Shown here: positions 5,311 to 11,923 of the stretch, in pieces
Position numbering within the stretch: the stretch's first letter is position 1
Layout: the number at the start of each line of letters is the position of its first letter
Source of the DNA: JAHIEZ01 sp964598275
Lineage (GTDB): Bacteria; Patescibacteriota; Microgenomatia; UBA12405
Reading direction: 5' to 3'
Assembly: GCA_964598275.1 (NCBI GenBank)
Contig: CAZRAZ010000019.1
Span: 1 to 14,873 of the forward strand
DNA: 14,873 bases
Translations under genes and position numbers: made by a program
Notes under the pieces: model-generated
What the model was told of the DNA's origin: nothing
Databases searched by the model: none
Seen by the model: the letters and a program-made list of their open reading frames with translations, nothing else

Positions 5311-5857
5311 AGGATATATTTTTATATTGATTTAATTGGGATACCTAGACCATCCAAAAACCTATACATTAGCTCTTTATTTAAAAAAAATCTCCGATAT
5401 GCCAAATCACTTAATCCCGATCACATTTTCATTCTTTCGGCTAAATATGGTTTACTTGATCTGGATAAATTAATCAAGCCCTATGACACTACTCTAAATA
5501 AAATGTCTTTCCCGAAAGTAAAAATCTGGACAAATTCGGTTTTACGCCAACTGCAACAAGTTTCTAACCCACAATGATCCATTTCTGAAATCATGGGAAA
5601 TTGATTTAACTACAAAAAATGCCAAAGCCCAACATTTCGCTTCTATCGATTTTATTAAGCAAAAAGAGATCGAAAAAAGAGTTTCTCAATATATTCAAGA
5701 TAATTTTACCTTTGTTGTGTTTCAGTTAGATAATAAATACAAACGACTCGAAATTGAGTCAAAAATTATCTCAACCGTCTCTTTGTGTGATGGCTGCTGC
5801 CCGTCTCCAAACCAGAAATATATAGCCCAATTTTTTATTAAAATTACTTATTATTAG
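5311..5857 (+). pseudogene. Decayed chimaera of a DUF6884-like protein and a GIY-YIG nuclease tail
   Basis: The first part (to about 5560) resembles DUF6884-type proteins: SKNLYISSLFKKNLRYAKSL, then HIFILSAKYGLLDLDKLI and PYDTTLNKM. It lacks the usual N-terminal start, and its frame stops at 5575-5577. The next frame, open from before 5570 to the TAG at 5855-5857, reads NDPFLKSWEIDLTTKNAKAQ, then EKRVSQYIQDNFTFVVFQ and ESKIISTVSLCDGC. This looks like the C-terminal half of a GIY-YIG family nuclease. The end is also damaged: after PSPN the frame loses the expected W-L-G-x-x-S-P, whose trace (YSP) appears in yet another frame. The C-terminus of the first gene and the catalytic N-terminus of the second are missing, so a deletion fused two neighbours, with frameshifts. 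Family names are by eye. Confidence 0.6.
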
Positions 5858-5859
5858 AT

Positions 5860-6507
5860 ATGAAAAAAATAATCGTTTTCGCTTCGGGATCAAAAATAGG
5901 CGGCGGCTCTGGTTTCCAGGAATTAGTCGAGAATTCCCAAACCGGAGTCTTAAACGCTAAAATCCTTGCCGTGATATCAAATTACGCCGACGGAGGAGTC
6001 ATGCATCTAGCCCAAAAGCTCGGCATCCCTTTTATTCATTTTATTGGTCCATGGCAGCCAGACCAATACCAAAAAATATTTAATAATTTCCAGCCAGATT
6101 TAGTTTCCTTGTCCGGCTGGCTTAAACCAGTTAGAGGTCTAGATCCTCGAACCACCATCAACATCCATCCTGGACCCCTACCCGATTTTGGCGGGCTGGG
6201 AATGTATGGGCATCATGTTCACCAGGCTGTTTTTAAGGCTTACCGTCAAGGTAGGATTAAATCGAGTGCTGTAACCATGCATTTCGTTACCGAAAATTAC
6301 GACGAAGGGCCAATATTTTTTCAATATCCGGTTCAAATTAGAAACGACGATACTCCAGATACTCTCGCCTTTAGAGTTAATCAGATTGAACATGGTTGGC
6401 AAGCATGGATAACCAACCTTGTCGTTCAAGGACAGATAAGCTGGGACGGCCAACATCCTAAATCATTAATCGTCCCATCCTGGTATTCTTTTCATAAACC
6501 AATATAA
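5860..6507 (+). CDS. purN: Phosphoribosylglycinamide formyltransferase-like protein (PurN family)
   Basis: A formyltransferase-fold enzyme that would transfer the formyl group of 10-formyl-THF, most likely to glycinamide ribonucleotide in purine synthesis. The catalytic triad is present: N101 and H103 in INIHPGPLPDFGG, and D148 in NYDEGPIFF. The N-terminal strand IIVFASGSKIGGGSGFQ replaces the usual SGxGSNLQ phosphate-binding loop, and GMYGHHVHQAVF follows the catalytic loop as in PurN. The length (215) is normal. The C-terminal 25 residues after ISWDGQ are not conserved in my memory of the family. The ATG lies 2 nt after the pseudogene stop, and a TATTAT 5 nt upstream is a weak -10 candidate. 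An isolated PurN could instead serve a sugar-nucleotide or other formyltransferase role. FolD in the same window makes the cofactor. Confidence 0.82.
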   Translation: MKKIIVFASGSKIGGGSGFQELVENSQTGVLNAKILAVISNYADGGVMHLAQKLGIPFIHFIGPWQPDQYQKIFNNFQPDLVSLSGWLKPVRGLDPRTTINIHPGPLPDFGGLGMYGHHVHQAVFKAYRQGRIKSSAVTMHFVTENYDEGPIFFQYPVQIRNDDTPDTLAFRVNQIEHGWQAWITNLVVQGQISWDGQHPKSLIVPSWYSFHKPI

Positions 6508-6518
6508 CTTATTAAGCC

Positions 6519-7085
6519 ATGACCAAAGTATTTTTTAACAAAGCCTTGCGTATTCTTTTGTCCACTAACGCTATAATTTTAGTTGCCAATGCCATGTTGG
6601 GGCCGATTTATGCCCTTTTTGTCGAAAAAGTTGGTGGAAGTTTATTAAACGCCAGTATTGCCAAAGGTCTTTTTGCCCTAGCCGCCGGTATAACCACCTT
6701 ATTGTCTGGTAAGTACAGCGATAAAGTTAAAGAAAAAGAGCTGGTGGTGGTATTGGGTTACATTATTATGGGTGTGGGGTTTTTGCTCTATACCTGGGTT
6801 GATACTATTATTTTTCTATTTGTAGTTCAAATAATATCCGGGTTTGGTGAAGCTATTTATTCTCCGGCTTTTGATGCTGTCTATTCCAAACATCTTGATG
6901 ACCATAAATCAGGAACTCAATGGGGGGCTTGGGAATCCATCAATTATTTTACGATTGCGATTGGAGCTGTTGTGGGCGGTGGTATTGTGACATTGTTCGG
7001 ATTCCAGACACTTTTTATTATTATGGCTATGCTTTGCTTTTGCAGCGCTTTGTATATTTATCGTTTAAAAAGAAGCGTGCTTTAA
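6519..7085 (+). CDS. Half-size (6-TM) major facilitator superfamily protein
   Basis: A 188-residue, very hydrophobic protein with about six membrane segments: roughly residues 12-34, 45-62, 76-92, 96-116, 142-160 and 163-180. The loop after the second segment, GKYSDKVKEKE (64-74), is a recognisable but degenerate MFS motif A (usually G-x-x-x-D-R-x-G-R-R). FGEAIYSPAFDAVYS (109-123) resembles the fourth-helix region of MFS carriers. Full MFS carriers have 12 segments, so this is half the normal size. It ends cleanly with a basic tail, which argues for a genuine half-transporter that may dimerise rather than a truncation; no remnant of a second half follows. The substrate is unknown. Its coding strand is G-rich compared with neighbouring + strand genes. 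It lies 11 nt after purN and is convergent with metG. Confidence 0.75.
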   Translation: MTKVFFNKALRILLSTNAIILVANAMLGPIYALFVEKVGGSLLNASIAKGLFALAAGITTLLSGKYSDKVKEKELVVVLGYIIMGVGFLLYTWVDTIIFLFVVQIISGFGEAIYSPAFDAVYSKHLDDHKSGTQWGAWESINYFTIAIGAVVGGGIVTLFGFQTLFIIMAMLCFCSALYIYRLKRSVL

Positions 7086-7094
7086 TACCCTTTT

Positions 7095-8501
7095 TTATCT
7101 AATTCTTGGAAACAATGGTTTTTCTAAAACTCCAATTTTTTCTCCAAACACCAGCTCAATTTTTTTGGCCATTTGTGGCATTATCGCTCTCAAGTGATAT
7201 GCCGCTTTTTTTAAATCCGTCCCGATTTCTGCCAACAAAGCCTTTCTTTCCTTGCTTTCCCTTTTCATTTTCCACGGTTCTTTCTCGTTTAACTTTAAGT
7301 TAGCCGGATTAATAAAATTATCAAACACTAAAGAAATCGCTTCTTCAAAGGCAAAATTATCCACCGCTTTCACAAATCTTTTATCAAGTTCTATTTTTAT
7401 TTTCGGCAAAATTATCCCTTCGCCCATTTTACTCACCCTTGACACTAAATTACCCAAATTATTGGCTAAATCAGCGTTGTACTTCTCCGCAAATCTGGAG
7501 ATACCCACATCGGTGTCATTATCTCGGGGAAAAGAACCGGCCACCAAAAATCTGGCCCCGTCTACTCCAAACTTTTCAGTAAGTTGCCGCGGTGATATCA
7601 CGTTACCTTTCGATTTGCTCATTTTTTGCCCATCTATCATATAAAAACTATGCACAAAAATTCTTTTTGGCAAATCAATTCCCGCTGACATCAGCATCGC
7701 CTGCCATATCACCGCGTGAAACCACAAAATTTCTTTACCAAGAAGGTGGACATCAGCCGGCCAAAAATCTTTTTTTCCTGCCAAAAAGCGGGTAGCGCTA
7801 TAGTAGTTGATCAAAGCGTCCACCCAAACATAAATTGTTTGACTTTTGTCCCAAGGCGCCGGTATTCCCCATTCCACATTCTCTCGGGTGAACGAGATAT
7901 CATTTACTCCGGTTTTAAGCTTAACCAACACCTCACTTCTCTTGCCCTCGGGAAATATATAATTGGTCTCGTCGTTTTCTATTAATTCAATCAGTTTCGG
8001 CACATAAGCGCTTAATTTAAAAAACCAATTCTCTTCCGATCTTTCCACCGTTTTTTCCGGCGGGTGCAGGGGGCAAATACCGTCTTTCATGTCACTCTCC
8101 GTCAAAAACTTTTCGCAACCGACACAATATTTCCCTTCATATTTACCCTTATAAATATCTCCTTTTTCATAAATCTTTTGCAAAAATTCCTTCACTGCTT
8201 TTTCGTGTCGGCTGTCGGTGGTCCTGATAAAAAAATCATGACTGATATCCAAACTCTTCCAGGCCTCATCAAAACGGGGGGCAATTTTGTCGCAATATTT
8301 CTTTATTTCTAAATTAGCCTCTTTGGCCGTCTCCGCCACTTTTTGGCCGTGTTCATCCGTTCCCGTCAAAAAAAACACCTCATCACCGATTTGCCGGTGC
8401 ATTCTAGCTACTATGTCTGCCGCCACCGTACTGCAAGTATGGCCAATATGGGGAACGTCGTTCAGATAATAAATCGGGGTGCTGACAAAAAACTTAGTCA
8501 T
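7095..8501 (-). CDS. metG: Methionyl-tRNA synthetase
   Basis: Class I synthetase that charges tRNA-Met. The signature motifs HIGH (18-21) and KMSKS (293-297) are present. The connective-peptide domain has one zinc knuckle, C126-x2-C129-x13-C143-x2-H146, as in the Thermus-type enzymes. TGTDEHGQK is at 46-54 and WVDALINYY at 226-234. At 468 residues the protein stops after the anticodon-binding helical domain and lacks the C-terminal EMAP/Trbp111-like tRNA-binding extension, so it is probably monomeric. It begins 3 nt after the rpsT stop and is presumably co-transcribed from the rpsT promoter. A TAAAAT overlapping the end of rpsT, 5 nt before the ATG, may be only chance. It ends 9 nt from the convergent MFS gene with no clear terminator between. 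Confidence 0.96.
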   Translation of the reverse strand: MTKFFVSTPIYYLNDVPHIGHTCSTVAADIVARMHRQIGDEVFFLTGTDEHGQKVAETAKEANLEIKKYCDKIAPRFDEAWKSLDISHDFFIRTTDSRHEKAVKEFLQKIYEKGDIYKGKYEGKYCVGCEKFLTESDMKDGICPLHPPEKTVERSEENWFFKLSAYVPKLIELIENDETNYIFPEGKRSEVLVKLKTGVNDISFTRENVEWGIPAPWDKSQTIYVWVDALINYYSATRFLAGKKDFWPADVHLLGKEILWFHAVIWQAMLMSAGIDLPKRIFVHSFYMIDGQKMSKSKGNVISPRQLTEKFGVDGARFLVAGSFPRDNDTDVGISRFAEKYNADLANNLGNLVSRVSKMGEGIILPKIKIELDKRFVKAVDNFAFEEAISLVFDNFINPANLKLNEKEPWKMKRESKERKALLAEIGTDLKKAAYHLRAIMPQMAKKIELVFGEKIGVLEKPLFPRIR

Positions 8502-8504
8502 AAA

Positions 8505-8762
8505 CTATTTTACAACTTTCTTCCCGGTCTTTTTCATTTTCTTGCTGTATTGGGCCTTCAATCTAGCCGCCTTGTTCTTATGAAAAATATTTTTCTTTAC
8601 CATTTTATCAATCACGCTGTATAGCCCCGACAGTGCTTTTTCTCCGTTTAATTTAGAGAAAGCTCTGACTGCTTCTCTATACTTCTTTTTCCACACCAAA
8701 TTACCCTTTCTTTTGGCAATCGAGCTTCTTAATGATTTTTTGGCTGACAAACTTATCGGCAT
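8505..8762 (-). CDS. rpsT: 30S ribosomal protein S20
   Basis: The 85-residue, very basic helical protein binds 16S rRNA in the small subunit. Recognisable S20 features are SAKKSLRSS near the N-terminus, the basic middle KRKGNLVWKKKYREAV, and the highly conserved HKNKAARLKAQ (61-71), followed by a lysine-rich end. The ATG at 8762 agrees with the family N-terminus (MPISLSAKK) and with a promoter whose -10 is 7 nt upstream. It is the first gene of a two-gene minus-strand unit with metG and is divergent from murJ. Confidence 0.95.
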   Translation of the reverse strand: MPISLSAKKSLRSSIAKRKGNLVWKKKYREAVRAFSKLNGEKALSGLYSVIDKMVKKNIFHKNKAARLKAQYSKKMKKTGKKVVK

Positions 8763-8769
8763 GAGTGAT

Positions 8770-8798
8770 ATTCTATCTTATACGGCTTGTACTTGCAA
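8770..8798 (-). promoter_or_regulatory. Sigma-70-type promoter for rpsT-metG
   Basis: On the minus strand TTGCAA (8798-8793; 4 of 6 to TTGACA) is followed by a 17-nt spacer and TAGAAT (8775-8770; 5 of 6 to TATAAT), then 7 nt to the rpsT ATG. This is one of only two starts in the window with both boxes at ideal spacing. The predicted mRNA is leaderless. Confidence 0.65.
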
Positions 8799-8814
8799 GC
8801 AATCTTGTCGACAA
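8785..8814. promoter_or_regulatory. Cluster of small palindromes in the rpsT/murJ divergent region
   Basis: GCTTG and CAAGC (8785-8789 and 8796-8800) flank TACTTG. CTTGCAAG (8792-8799) is self-complementary, and TTGTCGACAA (8805-8814) is a perfect 10-bp palindrome. They overlap or adjoin the rpsT -35. They could be operator sites for control of rpsT-metG or murJ, but no regulator is known and chance is possible at this size. Confidence 0.3.
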
Positions 8815-8820
8815 AAATCA

Positions 8821-10431
8821 ATGAATCTTAAAATACGAATCAATCAAATATTAAACGGTAAACAGAAAAGCATTTTTTCGGCTACCATTGTTTTGGCTGT
8901 CACCTTTGCCCTTTCTGCCCTTATGGGTTTTCTTCGCAGTCGTTTTCTTTACTCCCGTTTTTATGCCTGTTGCACTGCCGATCTTGACGCTTACAATGCC
9001 GCTTTTCGTTTGCCCGACCTGATTTTCAAGCTATTGGTTTCCGGGGCTCTGTCAGCCTCTTTTATTCCGGTTTTTTCCTCTTATTTACATCGTTCAAAAA
9101 CCAAGGCCAACCAAATCGCCAGTACCGTCATCAATCTCCTTTTTTTACTTTTCATCCTTGTCTGCATTTTTGTTTATTTTTTTGCTCGTCCTCTTTCCGG
9201 CCTGGTTGCCAAAGGTTTTTCCCCCGATCAGCTCGACTTAATGGCTAATCTTAGCCGTATTCTCCTTTTGGCTCAAATATTTTTCCTTATCAGTAACTTT
9301 TTCACCGCCATTCTTCAGGTCAAACAACATTTTGTTGTTCCCGCTCTGGCTCCTCTTTTCTACAACTTTTTTATTATTTTAGCTATCTTTACTCTTGGTC
9401 CTCGTTTTGGTATTTACGGTGTCGTTTATGGCGTTGTCGTTGGTGCTTTTTTTCACTTGATTATTCAAATTCCTCTCATCCGTCGTAGCGGTTTTCACTA
9501 CAGTTTAATTTTTTACCATCGTCTTGCCGGTGTTCGTGAAATTGTTCGTTTAATGATTCCCCGGGCTTTAGCCATCGGTCTTTCCGACATCCAAAATGCC
9601 GTTGTCAATCTTTATTTTGCCTCTACCTTTTCTTCCGGTTCTATCTCCCTATTTGATTTGGCCAATCAGATTATCAATCTGCCCAGCCGTATTTTTGCCA
9701 CCACTGTCGGTCAGGCTTCCTTGCCGGTTATGTCCCGCGCCGTTGCCCAAAAAAGACTCGATTCTTTTCGTCAAATTGTTAGTCGGGCCTTAATCCAATC
9801 TCTTTATATCGCCATCCCTGTTACCGCTCTTATTCTGGTTCAACGCTTAACCGTCATCCGCCTTGCCTTTGGTGCCCGTCAATTTCCCTGGTCGGCTAGT
9901 CTTACCACCGCCAAAATTTTAGCCTTTCTTTTACCTTCAATTATTTGTCAAACTATCACTCAAATTCTCATCCGTTCTTTTTATGCCATGCACAACACCA
10001 AAACCCCTCTCTATATTTCCCTTGTTTCTCTTATTATCAATTTCACTGCCAACATTTACCTTAATCACTACACCTCCCTTGGTGTTCTTGGTTTGGCCCT
10101 GGCTGTTTCTCTTCGCGAACTGGTTCAAAGCCTTGGTCTTCTTTTTATGTTCATTAAAATTGTCAACGGTTTTAACTGGTCCTCTTTTTTTGTCAAGATA
10201 GCCAAAATTTCTCTCACTTCTGTTGTCTCCGGATTTTTCGCCTGGCTTTCTATCAAGCTTCTGGACTTGTTCATTCTCAACACTAGTAGAACCCTGCCCT
10301 TGCTTCTTCTTTTTTGTCTTTCCAGTTTCTTTTTTGCTCTTATTTATCTTTTTTTCTCCCGTCTTTTTGCCATCAATAAATATTTTGACTTTTCTTACCA
10401 TCTTGCCAAACTCAAACATTTCCTTTCTTAA
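8821..10431 (+). CDS. murJ: Lipid II flippase MurJ (MviN family)
   Basis: A polytopic membrane protein (536 residues from this start, many hydrophobic helices) that moves lipid II across the cytoplasmic membrane for peptidoglycan synthesis. Typical MurJ features: an N-terminus with FALSALMGFLRSRFL, then AYNAAFRLPDLIFKLLVSGA and LSASFIPVFS, and PRALAIGLSDIQNAVVNLYF in the middle. SLPVMSRAVAQ and RSFYAMHNTKTPLYISL follow, and it ends in a basic cytoplasmic tail. The frame also has ATGs at 8713 and 8761, but those place the start inside or directly over rpsT, and the added residues (Cys-rich, polar) do not look like MurJ. MNLKIRINQILNGKQ at 8821 does. No clear -10 precedes 8821. The coding strand is strikingly T-rich. 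It heads the surface/pilus-like gene block. Confidence 0.93.
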   Translation: MNLKIRINQILNGKQKSIFSATIVLAVTFALSALMGFLRSRFLYSRFYACCTADLDAYNAAFRLPDLIFKLLVSGALSASFIPVFSSYLHRSKTKANQIASTVINLLFLLFILVCIFVYFFARPLSGLVAKGFSPDQLDLMANLSRILLLAQIFFLISNFFTAILQVKQHFVVPALAPLFYNFFIILAIFTLGPRFGIYGVVYGVVVGAFFHLIIQIPLIRRSGFHYSLIFYHRLAGVREIVRLMIPRALAIGLSDIQNAVVNLYFASTFSSGSISLFDLANQIINLPSRIFATTVGQASLPVMSRAVAQKRLDSFRQIVSRALIQSLYIAIPVTALILVQRLTVIRLAFGARQFPWSASLTTAKILAFLLPSIICQTITQILIRSFYAMHNTKTPLYISLVSLIINFTANIYLNHYTSLGVLGLALAVSLRELVQSLGLLFMFIKIVNGFNWSSFFVKIAKISLTSVVSGFFAWLSIKLLDLFILNTSRTLPLLLLFCLSSFFFALIYLFFSRLFAINKYFDFSYHLAKLKHFLS

Positions 10432-10442
10432 GTTCCCTCGTA

Positions 10443-10448
10443 TATACT
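10443..10448 (+). promoter_or_regulatory. -10 box of a leaderless promoter for the PilN-like gene
   Basis: TATACT lies in the 23-nt gap after murJ and ends 6 nt before the ATG at 10455. The -35 region (about 10420-10425, TTCCTT) is poor. It suggests the PilN/PilO-like operon can be transcribed apart from murJ. Confidence 0.55.
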
Positions 10449-10454
10449 GTTATT

Positions 10455-11024
10455 ATGCCTGCCAGCAAGGAAATTTCTCTTCTACCTCAAGATGAAAACC
10501 CCAACTCCGTTGGAGCCCGTCTAATCCATTGGCTTACCACCGTCGGTCGCTATGTCATGGTTTTTACCGAACTAATCGTTATTTCGGCTTTTATTTCCCG
10601 TTTCTGGCTTGACCGAAAAAACGCCGATCTCTCTGCCATTTTAAGACAGCAAAAGGCCATTTTGGAAACCACCAAAGATTTCGAACAGCAATATGCTCTT
10701 CTCGGTCAAAAACTGGATCTTGTCCAAAAATCTTATGCCAGTCAACCCGCCTTTGCTTACTACCTCAAATCTTTGGCCAAATCTACTCCTCCTCAAATTA
10801 GTTATCAAAATATTAGTATCAGCCCCGAACCCGACCAACCCCTCTCTCTTTCCGCCAGTCTCTCTTCTTCTAGCGAGAATGCCGTTGTCGAGTTTATTAG
10901 TAACTTAATCAAAAATCCGGATATCAATAAAGTCAATGTCAAAAACATCGAAAAAAAGGCCAAAAGCAACACATACTCACTTAATCTCCTTATAGTTTTC
11001 AACCAAACCAATGATCAAAATTGA
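10455..11024 (+). CDS. PilN-like type IV pilus inner-membrane assembly protein
   Basis: The 189-residue protein has the PilN plan: a short N-terminal cytoplasmic segment (residues 1-30), one membrane helix at about 32-51 (YVMVFTELIVISAFISRFWL), a coiled-coil-like stretch (DLSAILRQQKAILETTKDFE, then QQYALLGQKLDLVQ) and a small C-terminal alpha/beta domain with alternating strands and the ENAVVEFISNLIKNPDINKV helix. In type IV pilus machines PilN pairs with PilO and links to PilM. No PilM is seen here, and upstream is murJ. Assignment rests on architecture, size and the following PilO-like gene rather than on a diagnostic motif. A GspL-like role is equally possible. The stop TGA lies in a 14-nt overlap with the next gene, suggesting translational coupling. 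Confidence 0.6.
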   Translation: MPASKEISLLPQDENPNSVGARLIHWLTTVGRYVMVFTELIVISAFISRFWLDRKNADLSAILRQQKAILETTKDFEQQYALLGQKLDLVQKSYASQPAFAYYLKSLAKSTPPQISYQNISISPEPDQPLSLSASLSSSSENAVVEFISNLIKNPDINKVNVKNIEKKAKSNTYSLNLLIVFNQTNDQN

Positions 11025-11655
11025 AGACCTTTCTCGAAAAAACGCCCTTTTTGCCTATCTCGAAAAAAAGAGAAACAGCAAAAAGTTTGTCAAATCTGTT
11101 GAAACGTCTGCTTCTTTTGTTCTGATTACCTTTTTTCTGATTTTTGCCATCAGACCCACCGCCTATACTATTTCATCTCTTTTGGGCGAAATTAAAGCCA
11201 AAGAAATTTTATCTCAACAAAAACTAAAACCAAAAATTCAAAACGTTATCCAGGCTCAACAAAACTTCGCCCTCATCCAACGGGATTATCATCTTATCGA
11301 CGCCTCTCTTCCCGATTCGCCCTCCTATAGTCATCTTGCCACCCAACTTCTTGGTGCCGGTTACCAAAGTCAGATTCCCTTTTCCAAAATTGATTTTAAT
11401 TTCAATCAGACCGAAAACCAAAAGCTGGCCTCTTCTCTTTCTCCCAATCTTAACTTTTATCAGGTTTCCTTAAATCAGCCAACTCGTTTTTCTTCAGCTC
11501 TGGAGTTGCTAAACCAAATTTTTAGTAATCGTCGCTTACTCGAAATCGAAAAAATCAGTCTTAGCCGCCACCAGCAGGCCGAAGGTATTACCGGGCAAAT
11601 AAATTTAAGTCTTTCCATCAAAGTTCCCTATTGGCAATCATATGAAAAAAGATAA
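11011..11655 (+). CDS. PilO-like type IV pilus inner-membrane assembly protein
   Basis: A 214-residue, single-span protein with the PilO plan: a basic cytoplasmic N-terminus, a membrane helix at about 34-52 (SASFVLITFFLIFAIRP), a periplasm-side coiled coil rich in Q and K (about 55-100), then two small alpha/beta halves, one with SYSHLATQLLGAGYQSQI and one with SALELLNQIFSNRRLLEIEK. These resemble the PilO repeat, in which strands follow a helix. It overlaps the PilN-like gene by 14 nt and the next gene by 14 nt. Its expected role is heterodimerisation with the PilN-like protein and alignment of the pilus machine. No diagnostic active-site residue exists for this family, so the call relies on layout. 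Confidence 0.6.
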   Translation: MIKIEDLSRKNALFAYLEKKRNSKKFVKSVETSASFVLITFFLIFAIRPTAYTISSLLGEIKAKEILSQQKLKPKIQNVIQAQQNFALIQRDYHLIDASLPDSPSYSHLATQLLGAGYQSQIPFSKIDFNFNQTENQKLASSLSPNLNFYQVSLNQPTRFSSALELLNQIFSNRRLLEIEKISLSRHQQAEGITGQINLSLSIKVPYWQSYEKR

Positions 11656-11920
11656 AATATCCAAATACTTCATTTTTGTCTCCTGTCTCACTCTTTTTTC
11701 GGTTTTTGTTGTTGTCGTTCAATCAAGTTATAGCAAACTAATTGGCCCCAGCCAAACGATTCAATCCGATTCTTCGCTTAACCCCATCGATCTCGAAATT
11801 AACCATCAGACTGTTGCCGACATCAAAAAACGACAGGAATTTTTACCAGAACAACTCGACCAATTTTTTGTTCCCACTCCGGTTGCTACCGACAGTGCTA
11901 ACGCCAACTTGCTGGATTAA
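11642..11920 (+). CDS. Small single-span membrane protein of the PilN/PilO-like operon
   Basis: A 92-residue protein I do not recognise. It has a basic start (MKKDKISK), one hydrophobic helix at about 9-28 (YFIFVSCLTLFSVFVVVVQS) and an extracytoplasmic tail with a polar linker. A short conserved-looking segment follows, PIDLEINHQTVADIKKRQEF, and the end is Pro/Ala/Asn-rich. It starts inside the PilO-like gene (14-nt overlap, the same length as the previous overlap) and is followed 3 nt later by the large surface protein. Position suggests a PilP-like or accessory partner of the PilN/PilO pair, but it lacks the lipoprotein Cys of classical PilP. The function is inferred from context only. Confidence 0.6.
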   Translation: MKKDKISKYFIFVSCLTLFSVFVVVVQSSYSKLIGPSQTIQSDSSLNPIDLEINHQTVADIKKRQEFLPEQLDQFFVPTPVATDSANANLLD

Positions 11921-11923
11921 AAA

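Noticed and set aside
8713..8820. Upstream in-frame ATGs for murJ at 8713 and 8761
   Set aside because: They overlap rpsT or its start codon, and the extra residues (Cys/Ser-rich) do not resemble the MurJ N-terminus, which begins well at 8821.
9937..10419. Minus-strand open frame of 160 codons inside murJ
   Set aside because: Antisense shadow of a confident membrane-protein gene; the K/N/G-rich product simply reflects the T/C-rich murJ coding strand.
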